Of a DNA stretch of 33,274 bases, positions 7,165-13,435 are shown in pieces. How positions within the stretch are numbered: the first letter of the stretch is position 1; every line of letters begins with the position of its first letter. This DNA comes from an uncultured Bacteroidota bacterium (GTDB lineage Bacteria > Bacteroidota > Bacteroidia > Bacteroidales > P3). Made by a program: the position numbers and the translations under genes. The stretch covers positions 94,932 to 128,205 of the forward strand of contig CACYIK010000004.1 in NCBI GenBank assembly GCA_902774395.1. The letters run 5' to 3'. A model generated the notes under the pieces. It saw only the letters and a program-made list of their open reading frames with translations, made no database searches and was not told where the DNA came from.

Positions 7165-7841
7165 AAAGTAAGTGTTTGGTCAATCATTTGGCGCACCGAG
7201 GCGGCGTCGGTGACGAGGCTGCCGTCGTCGAGGGTCTTCTTGCAGCTGCCGTGCACCTCGCGCACACCGGTCTTCAGCACCAGCTCGCGTGCGTTCATCG
7301 GTGTCACCCCTGCGCCGGCGAGGATCTCCACGCCCGTAACCCCCACAAGGCTGCGAATCACCTCGGCGCCCTCGAGGGCCGAGGGCCGCTGTCCAGAGGT
7401 CAGCAGCCGGTGGCAGCGTGCCGCCGCCACGTCCCACAAGGCCTCAACAGGGTCCTGCAATGCCTCGTCGAAAGCACGGTGGAAGGTCACCTCCATGGGC
7501 GACGCCAACTGCACCATGCGACGCGTAATCTCCACATCGATCTTGCCCTCCTCGGTGAGGAAGCCGAGCACCACGGCGGCAGCTCCCAGCTCTTTGCAGC
7601 GCTTGATATCGGCGATGATGTTCATCTGCTCCGCTTCGGTGTAGCAGAAGTTGCCCGGCCGCGGGCGGATAAGCACATGGGTGCGAAGTCCCAGATGGTG
7701 AACACAGTAGGCGATATCTTCTTCCGAGGGGGTGAGTCCGCCGCACTCCAGGTCGCGGCAGAGCTCTATACGGTCGGCGCAGCCCTCCTTGGCGGCCACC
7801 GCCGACGCTATCGAATTGCAGCAAATTTCAACGTCAATCAT
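7161..7841 (-). CDS. cutC: CutC family protein (copper homeostasis CutC)
   Basis: 226-aa TIM-barrel protein of the CutC family, linked historically to copper tolerance, though the biochemical role is unsettled. Family motifs are visible: ADRIELCRDLECGGLTPS (residues about 22-39), VLIRPRPGNFCYTEAE, VLGFLTEEGKID, VTFHRAFDE, LLTSGQRPSALEG and ILAGAGVTPMNA. The length is slightly shorter than typical E. coli CutC (about 248) but complete at both ends. The stop overlaps the start of the downstream lipoprotein gene by 4 nt, giving a two-gene operon. A -7 promoter box lies only 4 nt from the ATG, suggesting a leaderless or near-leaderless transcript. Confidence 0.93.
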   Translation of the reverse strand: MIDVEICCNSIASAVAAKEGCADRIELCRDLECGGLTPSEEDIAYCVHHLGLRTHVLIRPRPGNFCYTEAEQMNIIADIKRCKELGAAAVVLGFLTEEGKIDVEITRRMVQLASPMEVTFHRAFDEALQDPVEALWDVAAARCHRLLTSGQRPSALEGAEVIRSLVGVTGVEILAGAGVTPMNARELVLKTGVREVHGSCKKTLDDGSLVTDAASVRQMIDQTLTL

Positions 7842-7845
7842 GCTG

Positions 7846-7853
7846 CAAAAATA
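7846..7853 (-). promoter_or_regulatory. -7 box of the cutC promoter
   Basis: Minus-strand TATTTTTG fits the TAnnTTTG consensus and is followed by C, as in the other promoters here. No well-spaced -33 TTTG was found; the nearest (minus-strand TTTG at 7869-7866) is only 12 bp away. Only four bases separate the box from the cutC ATG. Confidence 0.55.
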
Positions 7854-7941
7854 CGATTATTTTTTCAAATCGGCCGAAAAAGAGTGTCCATTACCCCTTA
7901 CTTGCTATTTCACACCATGTTTCCTCCATACTTCGACAATA

Positions 7942-7996
7942 GTTTAACGTTGTTGCAACGTTAAACGAACGTTAAACTAACGTTAAACTAACGTCG
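7942..7996. repeat. 11-bp iteron array, copy 1 (AACGTTAAACG type)
   Basis: An inverted pair GTTTAACGTTG / CAACGTTAAAC (7942-7952, 7956-7966, 3-nt loop) runs into direct 11-bp units at 7957, 7968 and 7979, then a partial unit at 7990. ACGTCGAA (7991-7998) is matched inversely by TTCGACGT (8018-8025). The array lies in the divergent cutC/fprA region. The same 11-bp word recurs at 33215-33272, unlike the other arrays, whose words are unique. Confidence 0.85.
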
Positions 7997-8047
7997 AAAT
8001 GACCTACCGAGGGGGAATTCGACGTAGCGACATACTAAAAAAGAACA

Positions 8048-8073
8048 TTTTGCGTTATTCGAAAAACGCAAAA
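8048..8073. promoter_or_regulatory. Dyad just upstream of fprA
   Basis: TTTTGCGTT (8048-8056) and AACGCAAAA (8065-8073) form a perfect 9-bp dyad ending 10 bp before the fprA ATG. It could be an operator or a 5' UTR hairpin controlling the oxygen-defence genes. No clear TAnnTTTG box was found between it and the iteron array. Confidence 0.5.
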
Positions 8074-8083
8074 ACTATTCATC

Positions 8084-9343
8084 ATGCATAACATTCAACC
8101 AGTTAACAACGATTTGGTTTATGTCGGTGTCAGCGACCGCCGCACCGCCCTGTTCGAGAATGTCTACCCCATACCGCGTGGGGTGTCGTATAACAGCTAT
8201 GTGCTGCTTGACGAGAAAACCGCCCTGCTGGACACCGCCGACCTCACCGTCAGCGAGCAGTTCTTTGAGAATGTCGAGGCCGCTTTGAATGGAAGAGCAC
8301 TCGACTACCTGATAGTAAACCACATGGAGCCCGACCACGCGGCGCTGATAGCGCCGCTGCTGCTGCGCCACCCCACGGCCACGGTGGTGTGCACCGCCAA
8401 GGCTGCACAAATGATGGAGCAGTTCCTTGGTGCCAACGTATCAACGTATCAACGTATCAACGTCAAGGAGGGCGACACCCTCTCGCTGGGCCGTCACAAC
8501 CTCGTCTTCACCATGGCCCCCATGGTGCACTGGCCCGAGGTGATGATGACCTACGACCAGACCGACAAGGTGCTCTTCAGTGCCGACGCCTTCGGCACCT
8601 TTGGCGCCTTGAGCGGCAACCTCTATGCCGACGAGGTGAACTTCGAGAACGAGTGGATCGACGACGCCCGCCGCTATTTCATCAATATCGTGGGCAAGTA
8701 CGGCCAGCCCGTGCAGACGGTCCTCAAGAAGGCCGCGGCACTCGACATACAGATGATATGCCCGCTCCACGGACCGGTATGGCGCGTCCCCTCCCTGCAG
8801 GGAGGGGTGGCCGAAGGCCAGGGTGGGGGTAACCCCAGCTGGTTCATCGGCAAACACGACGTGTGGAGCCGCTACGAGCCGGAGGAGAAAGGTGTGGTGA
8901 TCATCTACGGCAGCATCTACGGTCATACCGAGAGCGCCGCCTTGCGTCTGGGCACCCTGCTCGGCCAGCGTGGCGTGAAGAACATCAAAGCCTACGATGC
9001 CAGCCGCACGCATGTCAGCGAGTTGGTGAGCGAGTGCTTCCGCGCCAGCCACATCGTTCTGGCCTCCAGCACCTACAACAACGGCATCTTTACACCGATG
9101 GAGAACCTCTTGGCCGACCTCAAAGCCCACGACTGGAAACGTCGCACCGTGGCGCTGATAGAGAACGGCACCTGGGCCGCCACCAGCGGCAAGCTGATGC
9201 GCGCCGAGCTGGAGCAGATGAAAGAGATCACCATCCTAGGCGACACCGTCTCCCTGAAGAGCGCCGCCACTCCCGCCCAGGAAGAGCAGCTCGCCGCCCT
9301 GGCAGAGGAGATAGTGAATAATATGGGAGTGAAGGGGAAGTGA
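8084..9343 (+). CDS. fprA: Flavodiiron protein (FprA family A-type flavoprotein)
   Basis: 419 aa. Flavodiiron proteins reduce O2 to water (or NO to N2O) in the cytoplasm of anaerobes, taking electrons from rubredoxin. The beta-lactamase-like diiron domain carries HMEPDH (His80, Glu82, Asp84, His85) and CPLHGPVWR. The C-terminal flavodoxin domain starts near residue 268 with VVIIYGSIYGHTESAA and continues with SSTYNNGIFTPMENLL (FMN binding). Two insertions break the usual pattern: an 8-bp array around residues 118-127, and a palindromic element encoding about residues 235-249 directly after HGPVWR. The last residues (GVKGK) are encoded by the start of the downstream 11-bp array. It is followed by its likely electron donor genes. 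Confidence 0.95.
   Translation: MHNIQPVNNDLVYVGVSDRRTALFENVYPIPRGVSYNSYVLLDEKTALLDTADLTVSEQFFENVEAALNGRALDYLIVNHMEPDHAALIAPLLLRHPTATVVCTAKAAQMMEQFLGANVSTYQRINVKEGDTLSLGRHNLVFTMAPMVHWPEVMMTYDQTDKVLFSADAFGTFGALSGNLYADEVNFENEWIDDARRYFINIVGKYGQPVQTVLKKAAALDIQMICPLHGPVWRVPSLQGGVAEGQGGGNPSWFIGKHDVWSRYEPEEKGVVIIYGSIYGHTESAALRLGTLLGQRGVKNIKAYDASRTHVSELVSECFRASHIVLASSTYNNGIFTPMENLLADLKAHDWKRRTVALIENGTWAATSGKLMRAELEQMKEITILGDTVSLKSAATPAQEEQLAALAEEIVNNMGVKGK
8435..8464 (+). repeat. In-gene 8-bp array in fprA
   Basis: AACGTATC at 8435, 8443 and 8451, then AACGTC at 8459. Three added 8-bp units (24 bp) keep the frame and encode NVSTYQRINV in the diiron domain, before KEGDTLSLG, which is conserved. Confidence 0.75.
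8788..8829 (+). repeat. Palindromic element inserted in frame in fprA
   Basis: 8788-8807 is a perfect 20-bp palindrome centred on CTGCAG. 8808-8820 is TGGCC-GAA-GGCCA, then a G-rich run (8821-8829). The 42-bp element encodes a Gly-rich insert between HGPVWR and NPSWF, at a point where family members run straight through. The GAA-loop hairpin resembles the short hairpins of the composite repeat at 2401-2489. Confidence 0.75.
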
Positions 9344-9443
9344 AAGAGAAGTGAGGGGGGAGTGAAGGGGACAATACATTTATGGACGACACATTTGTCC
9401 CCCTCACTCCCCTTTCACTCCTCTATCACTCCCCCTTCACTCC
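9328..9443. repeat. Bipartite 11-bp periodic array between fprA and hrb
   Basis: AGTGAA/AGTGAG recurs at 9328, 9339, 9350 and 9361 (period 11). After a spacer, CACT recurs at 9405, 9416, 9427 and 9438 (period 11), the reverse-complement word. The left half begins inside the fprA coding region and contains its stop codon (9341-9343). Confidence 0.88.
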
Positions 9444-9459
9444 TAAAAAAACCAGAAAC

Positions 9460-10086
9460 ATGATCGACAACAAAGCCATCTTTAATATCAGCTACGGCCT
9501 CTTCGTGCTCGTGGCCCGGCAAGGCGAGAAGGACAACGCCTGCATCATCAACGTGGCGCAGCAGGTCACCAGCGAACCGCTGCAGATTGCCATCTGTGTC
9601 AACAAGGCCAACCTCACGCACGACATGGTGCTGAAGACGCTGAAGTTCAATCTCTGCCCGCTCAGCGAGGAGGCCACCATGAAGCCCTTTCAGCACTTCG
9701 GCTTCCAGAGCGGAAGGGAGGTCAACAAGTTCGCCGAGTGTGAGCAGGAGTTTCGCACGGACAACGGCCTGCTATACCTGCCCAAGTACATCAACAGCGT
9801 CATCAGCTGTGTCGTCACCAAGAGCATCGACCTTGGCACCCACACGATGTTCATCGCCCGTGTGATGGAAGCCAAGGTACTCACCGACAGCCCCAGCATC
9901 ACCTACGCCTACTACCAGCAGCACATCAAGCCCAAGCCCATGGCCGCTGCCCAGCCGTCATCGGGCGGCAAGAAGAAGTGGGTCTGCGAGGTCTGCGGCT
10001 ACGTCTACGAAGGCGACGAACTCCCCGCCGATTTCATCTGCCCCTGGTGCAAGCACCCCGCCAGCGACTTCAAGCTGCTGGAATAA
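9460..10086 (+). CDS. hrb: Flavin reductase-rubredoxin fusion (high-molecular-weight rubredoxin type)
   Basis: 208 aa. An N-terminal FMN-binding flavin reductase-like domain (about 1-160; [27 protein letters not shown]) is fused to a C-terminal rubredoxin with two CxxC iron ligands ([11 protein letters not shown] and [12 protein letters not shown]). In Moorella an equivalent Hrb passes electrons from NADH to the flavodiiron protein, and its gene is next to fprA as here. The start at 9460 ([13 protein letters not shown]) is chosen because the 26-residue in-frame extension to 9382 is made of the periodic array. It lies 116 bp after fprA, probably one transcript unless the array terminates. The symbol is by analogy. 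Confidence 0.9.
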   Translation: MIDNKAIFNISYGLFVLVARQGEKDNACIINVAQQVTSEPLQIAICVNKANLTHDMVLKTLKFNLCPLSEEATMKPFQHFGFQSGREVNKFAECEQEFRTDNGLLYLPKYINSVISCVVTKSIDLGTHTMFIARVMEAKVLTDSPSITYAYYQQHIKPKPMAAAQPSSGGKKKWVCEVCGYVYEGDELPADFICPWCKHPASDFKLLE

Positions 10087-10093
10087 AATATTT

Positions 10094-10124
10094 TTTGCCG
10101 CTTCGGAAAAAATTCGTATCTTTG
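10094..10124 (+). promoter_or_regulatory. Promoter of the rubredoxin-ferritin unit
   Basis: -33 TTTG (10094-10097), 19-bp spacer, -7 TATCTTTG (10117-10124). A close match to the Bacteroidetes consensus, 36 nt before the rubredoxin ATG. Confidence 0.85.
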
Positions 10125-10160
10125 CATCTTGAAATATTAACCTTTAAAACAATAAATAAT

Positions 10161-10319
10161 ATGGAAAAGTATGTTTGCAACATCTGCGGGTATGAGTATG
10201 ACCCTGCAAAGGGCGATCCGGAGCACGGCATCGCTCCCGGCACCAAGTTCGAAGACCTGCCCGCCGACTGGGTCTGCCCCCTCTGCTCGGTAGATAAGTC
10301 TCACTTCGAGAAACAATAA
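10161..10319 (+). CDS. Rubredoxin
   Basis: 52-aa single-iron electron carrier. Both Cys pairs are present ([14 protein letters not shown] near residues 5-18 and [13 protein letters not shown] near 38-50), with the [18 protein letters not shown] core of classical rubredoxins. The ATG at 10161 follows the promoter at a normal distance. Longer in-frame starts would run back into hrb. It likely shuttles electrons to FprA and the rubrerythrin encoded nearby. It is the second of three rubredoxin-type domains in this cluster. Confidence 0.96.
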   Translation: MEKYVCNICGYEYDPAKGDPEHGIAPGTKFEDLPADWVCPLCSVDKSHFEKQ

Positions 10320-10325
10320 TAGAAT

Positions 10326-10424
10326 GTGGGAATGTGTTAATGTGTGAATGCGTTAGTTGTGCTGACGCAATTGCATCTTGACAGATTAACATATTAACGA
10401 ATCAACAAATTAACACATTAAAAT
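10326..10424. repeat. Bipartite 8-bp periodic array between rubredoxin and ferritin genes
   Basis: The left half (10326-10357) is four units of the type GTGTTAAT. The right half (10385-10424) is five units of the type ATTAACAC or ATTAACAT, the reverse-complement word in the same 8-bp period. The spacer is 27 bp. Confidence 0.85.
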
Positions 10425-10433
10425 TACAATATT

Positions 10434-10949
10434 ATGCTTAACAAAAAAGTTTCCGACCTGCTCAACGAGCAAATCAATAAAGAGCTGTACAGCGGCTACC
10501 TTTATCTTGACATGAACAACTACTTCGACAAGCGCGGCCTCGCCGGCTTCGCCAACTGGTACATGATCCAGGCTCAGGAAGAGCGCGACCATGCCATGCT
10601 CATCTACAAGTACATGCAGAACAACGACTGCCCCATTGTACTGAATGCCATCGCCAAGCCCGACAAGAAATACAAGAAAGACATGGATGTGCTGAAGGCC
10701 GGCCTGGAGCATGAGGAGTATGTCACCGCCTCGATTCACGCCATCTATGACGCCGCCTACAAGGTGAAGGACTTCCGCACCATGCAGTTCCTCGACTGGT
10801 TCGTCAAGGAGCAGGGTGAGGAGGAGACCAATGCCCGCGACATGATCACCAAGATGGAGCTGTTCGGTAGCGATCCCAAGAGCCTCTATATGCTCAACCA
10901 GGAGCTCGCCGCCCGCACCTACAGCGCCCCCAGCCTGGTGCTCGACTAA
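10434..10949 (+). CDS. ftnA: Non-heme ferritin
   Basis: 171-aa ferritin that oxidises Fe(II) and stores iron in a 24-mer shell. Ferroxidase ligands are recognisable in a four-helix bundle: the N-terminal INKELYSGYLYLDM helix, AQEERDHAMLIYKYM (ExxH), LEHEEYVTASIHAIYD and FVKEQGEEETNARDM. Length and spacing are typical of bacterial FtnA. It sits downstream of rubredoxin, separated by an array, and is followed by a strong terminator. Iron sequestration complements the O2- and peroxide-reducing neighbours. Confidence 0.95.
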   Translation: MLNKKVSDLLNEQINKELYSGYLYLDMNNYFDKRGLAGFANWYMIQAQEERDHAMLIYKYMQNNDCPIVLNAIAKPDKKYKKDMDVLKAGLEHEEYVTASIHAIYDAAYKVKDFRTMQFLDWFVKEQGEEETNARDMITKMELFGSDPKSLYMLNQELAARTYSAPSLVLD

Positions 10950-10970
10950 GTCACGTCGAAACAACTTAAA

Positions 10971-10997
10971 AGGGGTGTGTGGCAACCACACACCCCT
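10971..10997 (+). terminator. Terminator after ferritin
   Basis: AGGGGTGTGTGG-CAA-CCACACACCCCT, a perfect 12-bp stem with a 3-nt loop, followed by CTCTTT. It lies 21 bp after the ferritin stop and 11 bp before the next start codon. Confidence 0.75.
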
Positions 10998-11008
10998 CTC
11001 TTTACGCC

Positions 11009-11500
11009 ATGAAAAACTTTTACCACGAAAAACCCGTCGCCGTCTATCGCACCACCGTCAGCATCATCTTCTATGAGGTGATGTATTTGGCTTTTGCTGC
11101 GGGATGTGTATATGTCATCTTTCTTCTAGATGAGCTTTGGGGACAATTATTGCTTGGCATTCTGGTGGTGACACTACTATGGTTGGGCGTGGATCTGCTA
11201 AAATATCTAAACGACCGAATTGTCGTCACGCCAAGCCATCTGTCGCTTCCGAATGTTGATACAAGAACGAAGATGGGCAAGGAAAGCATCACCGCCAAGG
11301 CCATCATCCCATGGTATAAGATTAAGGACATCAAAGTCAACTTTAACATTACTTCCACCAACAGGGTGAACATACAGAAAAAAGTGCTGGTTATATTGTG
11401 CAACGAGACAATATATTCTATTGACTCCGATATGTATGACGTCTTCTTCCTAAAACGAAAGCTTAAGGCTTTTTGGCAACAATTCAACAAAAAACATTGA
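11009..11500 (+). CDS. Small two-helix membrane protein with a PH-like C-terminal domain
   Basis: 163 aa, not recognised with confidence. Two hydrophobic segments (about residues 17-38 and 42-62; VMYLAFAAGCVYVIFLL and LLLGILVVTLLWLGVDLL) form a probable membrane hairpin. A soluble beta-rich region follows (VVTPSHLSLPNV, IPWYKIKDIKVNFNI, KKVLVILCNETIYSIDSDMY), resembling bacterial PH-like domains, and a basic tail. The start at 11009 (MKNFYHEKPV) is preferred because the 10-residue extension would use the ferritin terminator stem. Codon use is more AT-rich than its neighbours, which may mean looser constraint or later acquisition. It is embedded in the oxygen-defence block. Confidence 0.65.
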   Translation: MKNFYHEKPVAVYRTTVSIIFYEVMYLAFAAGCVYVIFLLDELWGQLLLGILVVTLLWLGVDLLKYLNDRIVVTPSHLSLPNVDTRTKMGKESITAKAIIPWYKIKDIKVNFNITSTNRVNIQKKVLVILCNETIYSIDSDMYDVFFLKRKLKAFWQQFNKKH

Positions 11501-11538
11501 CTTAAGAAAAATATTTTCATCATATCATAATTTCTTCG

Positions 11539-11546
11539 TATCTTTG
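11539..11546 (+). promoter_or_regulatory. -7 box of the rubrerythrin promoter
   Basis: TATCTTTG, then C. The -33 position holds only TTTTC (11514-11518). The box sits 44 nt before the ATG. Confidence 0.7.
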
Positions 11547-11590
11547 CCCCGTTTTTAAAGACCATTATTAACCCTAAAACAACTAGAATT

Positions 11591-12130
11591 ATGAGCAAAA
11601 AGTTTATCTGCCCCGTGTGCGGCTACGTCTATGAAGGAGACGAAATGCCCGAGAAATGCCCCATCTGCGGCAAACCCATGCAGGAAGTGAAAGAGGACAT
11701 CAAGACCTGGGCTGCCGAGCACATCGTCGGCGTGGCCAAGGATGCCCCCGAAGATATCAAGATGGACCTCCGCGCCAACTTCGAAGGCGAGTGCAAAGAG
11801 GTGGGTATGTACCTGGCCATGGCCCGTGTGGCACACCGCGAAGGTTATCCCGAGGTGGGTCTCTACTGGGAGAAAGCCGCCTTTGAGGAGGCCGAGCATG
11901 CCGCCAAATTCGCCGAGCTGCTGGGCGAAGTGCTGACCGACAGCACCAAGGAGAACCTCAAGATGCGCGTCGACGCCGAGTACGGTGCCACCGCCGGCAA
12001 GACCGACCTCGCCAAGCGCGCCAAAGCCCTCAACCTCGACGCCATCCACGACACCGTCCACGAGATGGCCCGCGACGAGGCCCGCCACGGCAAAGCCCTC
12101 GAAGGACTGCTGAACCGCTACTTTAAATAA
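11591..12130 (+). CDS. Reverse rubrerythrin (peroxide-reducing)
   Basis: 179 aa. The rubredoxin-like domain is N-terminal ([10 protein letters not shown] and CPICGKP, residues about 7-27), the reverse of classical rubrerythrin. A diiron four-helix domain follows with [36 protein letters not shown] and [18 protein letters not shown] ligand helices. Reverse rubrerythrins in clostridia act in NADH-dependent peroxide (and O2) reduction together with rubredoxin and flavodiiron protein. The ATG at 11591 follows its own -7 box. The 12131-12233 array begins right after the stop. Confidence 0.93.
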   Translation: MSKKFICPVCGYVYEGDEMPEKCPICGKPMQEVKEDIKTWAAEHIVGVAKDAPEDIKMDLRANFEGECKEVGMYLAMARVAHREGYPEVGLYWEKAAFEEAEHAAKFAELLGEVLTDSTKENLKMRVDAEYGATAGKTDLAKRAKALNLDAIHDTVHEMARDEARHGKALEGLLNRYFK

Positions 12131-12233
12131 TGATGAATGTTGAATGATGAATGATGAACGTTGAATGATGAGCGTGCTGTCGTGTTTTGCGTAGCCTGTT
12201 CATCATTCATCACTCATCATTCAACGTTATAAT
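12131..12233. repeat. Bipartite 7-bp periodic array between rubrerythrin and lpxK
   Basis: The left half (12131-12172) is six units of TGATGAA/TGTTGAA/CGTTGAA type. The right half (12199-12226, plus TTATAAT) is TTCATCA, TTCATCA, CTCATCA and TTCAACG, the reverse-complement word in the same 7-bp period. It starts one base after the TAA and ends one base before the lpxK ATG. Confidence 0.88.
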
Positions 12234-12234
12234 T

Positions 12235-13371
12235 ATGAGCCTAAGAAAAAACCTTTCCTACGCACTCTTCCCGCTGACCTGTTGGTACGCGGTGGGAGTG
12301 CGTTTCCGCAACTTGTTCTATGCGTTAGGCATCAAAAAACAGGAGGCTCCCCACATCACGACGATTGGTGTGGGGAACCTTTCCACCGGCGGTACCGGCA
12401 AGACGCCGCATGTGGAATACCTCCTGCGGCTGCTCGCCGATAAATATCCCACCGCCATGCTCAGCCGTGGCTACAAGCGCAGGAGCAAAGGCTTCCTAGC
12501 CGACGACGGCAGCCACGACCCGCTGCTCCTCGGTGACGAGCCCGCCATGATAGCGAAAAAATTCCCGCAGGTGCAGGTGGCCGTCTGCGAGAAGCGCGTG
12601 GAGGGTGTACGGCGCCTGATGGTGCCGCCACCGGCAGTTCCGGAATCCTCTGAGAATCCGGAAGACATGAAAACTCCGGAAACTTCGAAGAAGCCCCAGC
12701 TCATCATCCTCGACGATGTCTTCCAACACCGCGCCATCAAGCCCAGCATCAACATCCTGCTGACGGAGTACAGTCACCCTTATTTCAACGATCACATCCT
12801 CCCCTACGGCAACCTGCGCGAGTTCAAGAAGGCACGCTACCGCGCCAACATCGTCATCGTCACCAAATGTCCCGCCAACCTCAACCCCGTGGATAGGCAC
12901 AATATCCTCCACGACCTGAAGTTGCAAAACTATCAAAGGATATTCTTCTCCTACCTCAAGTACGGCGTCCTGCAGACCCTCGACGGCGATGCCGTCGACA
13001 TCGACCTGCGCCGCGTGGACAATATCCTCTGCGTCACCGGCATCGCCCATCCCGAGCCCATGCTCGCCGAGTTACGCCGCCACACCAAGGTGCAACACCT
13101 CGCCTTCGCCGACCACCACGACTTCTCCTCGGGCGACATCGCCCGCATCAAAGAGTCATTCTCAGCCCTGTCGGGCAGCAACAATATCATCGTGACCACC
13201 GAGAAAGATGCCATGCGTCTGCATGACAAGGTCGACGGCCTTCCCGTCTACGTCCTCCCCATCGAGGTGGCTTTCCACAAAGAAAACGACAAAGACTTCG
13301 ACACCCTTATCGAGGCGTCGGTGCGAGAGAACATCATGTTCCTCTCCAAACTCAGCATCTGGAGTGACTGA
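12235..13371 (+). CDS. lpxK: Tetraacyldisaccharide 4'-kinase
   Basis: Phosphorylates the 4' position of the lipid A precursor disaccharide at the inner membrane. 378 aa. The hydrophobic N-terminus (LSYALFPLTCWYAVGV) is followed by the Walker A motif VGNLSTGGTGKTP (residues about 46-58), LSRGYKRRSKGF, DEPAMIAKKFP, LIILDDVFQHRAI (Walker B-like) and ITGIAHPEP-like VTGIAHPEPM. The start at 12235 (MSLRKN) directly follows the intergenic array; earlier in-frame Met codons fall inside it. Between EGVRRL and LIILDD, a proline/glutamate-rich insert of about 18 residues (about 135-153) is encoded by a 9-bp array. The last two codons and the stop belong to a second array. Confidence 0.95.
   Translation: MSLRKNLSYALFPLTCWYAVGVRFRNLFYALGIKKQEAPHITTIGVGNLSTGGTGKTPHVEYLLRLLADKYPTAMLSRGYKRRSKGFLADDGSHDPLLLGDEPAMIAKKFPQVQVAVCEKRVEGVRRLMVPPPAVPESSENPEDMKTPETSKKPQLIILDDVFQHRAIKPSINILLTEYSHPYFNDHILPYGNLREFKKARYRANIVIVTKCPANLNPVDRHNILHDLKLQNYQRIFFSYLKYGVLQTLDGDAVDIDLRRVDNILCVTGIAHPEPMLAELRRHTKVQHLAFADHHDFSSGDIARIKESFSALSGSNNIIVTTEKDAMRLHDKVDGLPVYVLPIEVAFHKENDKDFDTLIEASVRENIMFLSKLSIWSD
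12638..12691 (+). repeat. In-gene 9-bp x6 array in lpxK
   Basis: Units at 12638, 12647, 12656, 12665, 12674 and 12683. Alternate units carry TCCGGAA (TTCCGGAAT, ATCCGGAAG, CTCCGGAAA). The protein gains a three-residue repeat with Pro-Glu at the first, third and fifth positions (PES, PED, PET). 54 bp, frame-neutral. Confidence 0.78.
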
Positions 13372-13425
13372 GTGGCTGAGTGACTAAGTAGCTGAGTGGC
13401 TAAGTAACTAAGTAGCTGAGAGGCT
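13362..13425 (+). repeat. 8-bp x8 array across the lpxK stop codon
   Basis: Eight 8-bp units of the type GAGTGGCT/AAGTAGCT start inside the last lpxK codons. The TGA (13369-13371) falls at the junction of units one and two. Single-arm array. Confidence 0.85.
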
Positions 13426-13435
13426 ACTTTTTTTT
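13410..13435 (+). terminator. lpxK terminator built from the array
   Basis: AAGTAGC (13410-13416), 6-nt loop, GCTACTT (13423-13429), then a T-run to 13435. The stem arms are array units. A textbook intrinsic terminator between convergent genes. Confidence 0.7.

Noticed and set aside
7942..7996. Replication origin iterons
   Set aside because: No DnaA boxes (TTATNCACA), no rep or dnaA gene and no AT-rich unwinding element nearby; kept only as an iteron-like array.
9382..9459. 26-residue N-terminal extension of the Hrb-type protein
   Set aside because: Encoded by the right half of the 11-bp array; the domain begins at MIDNKAIF.
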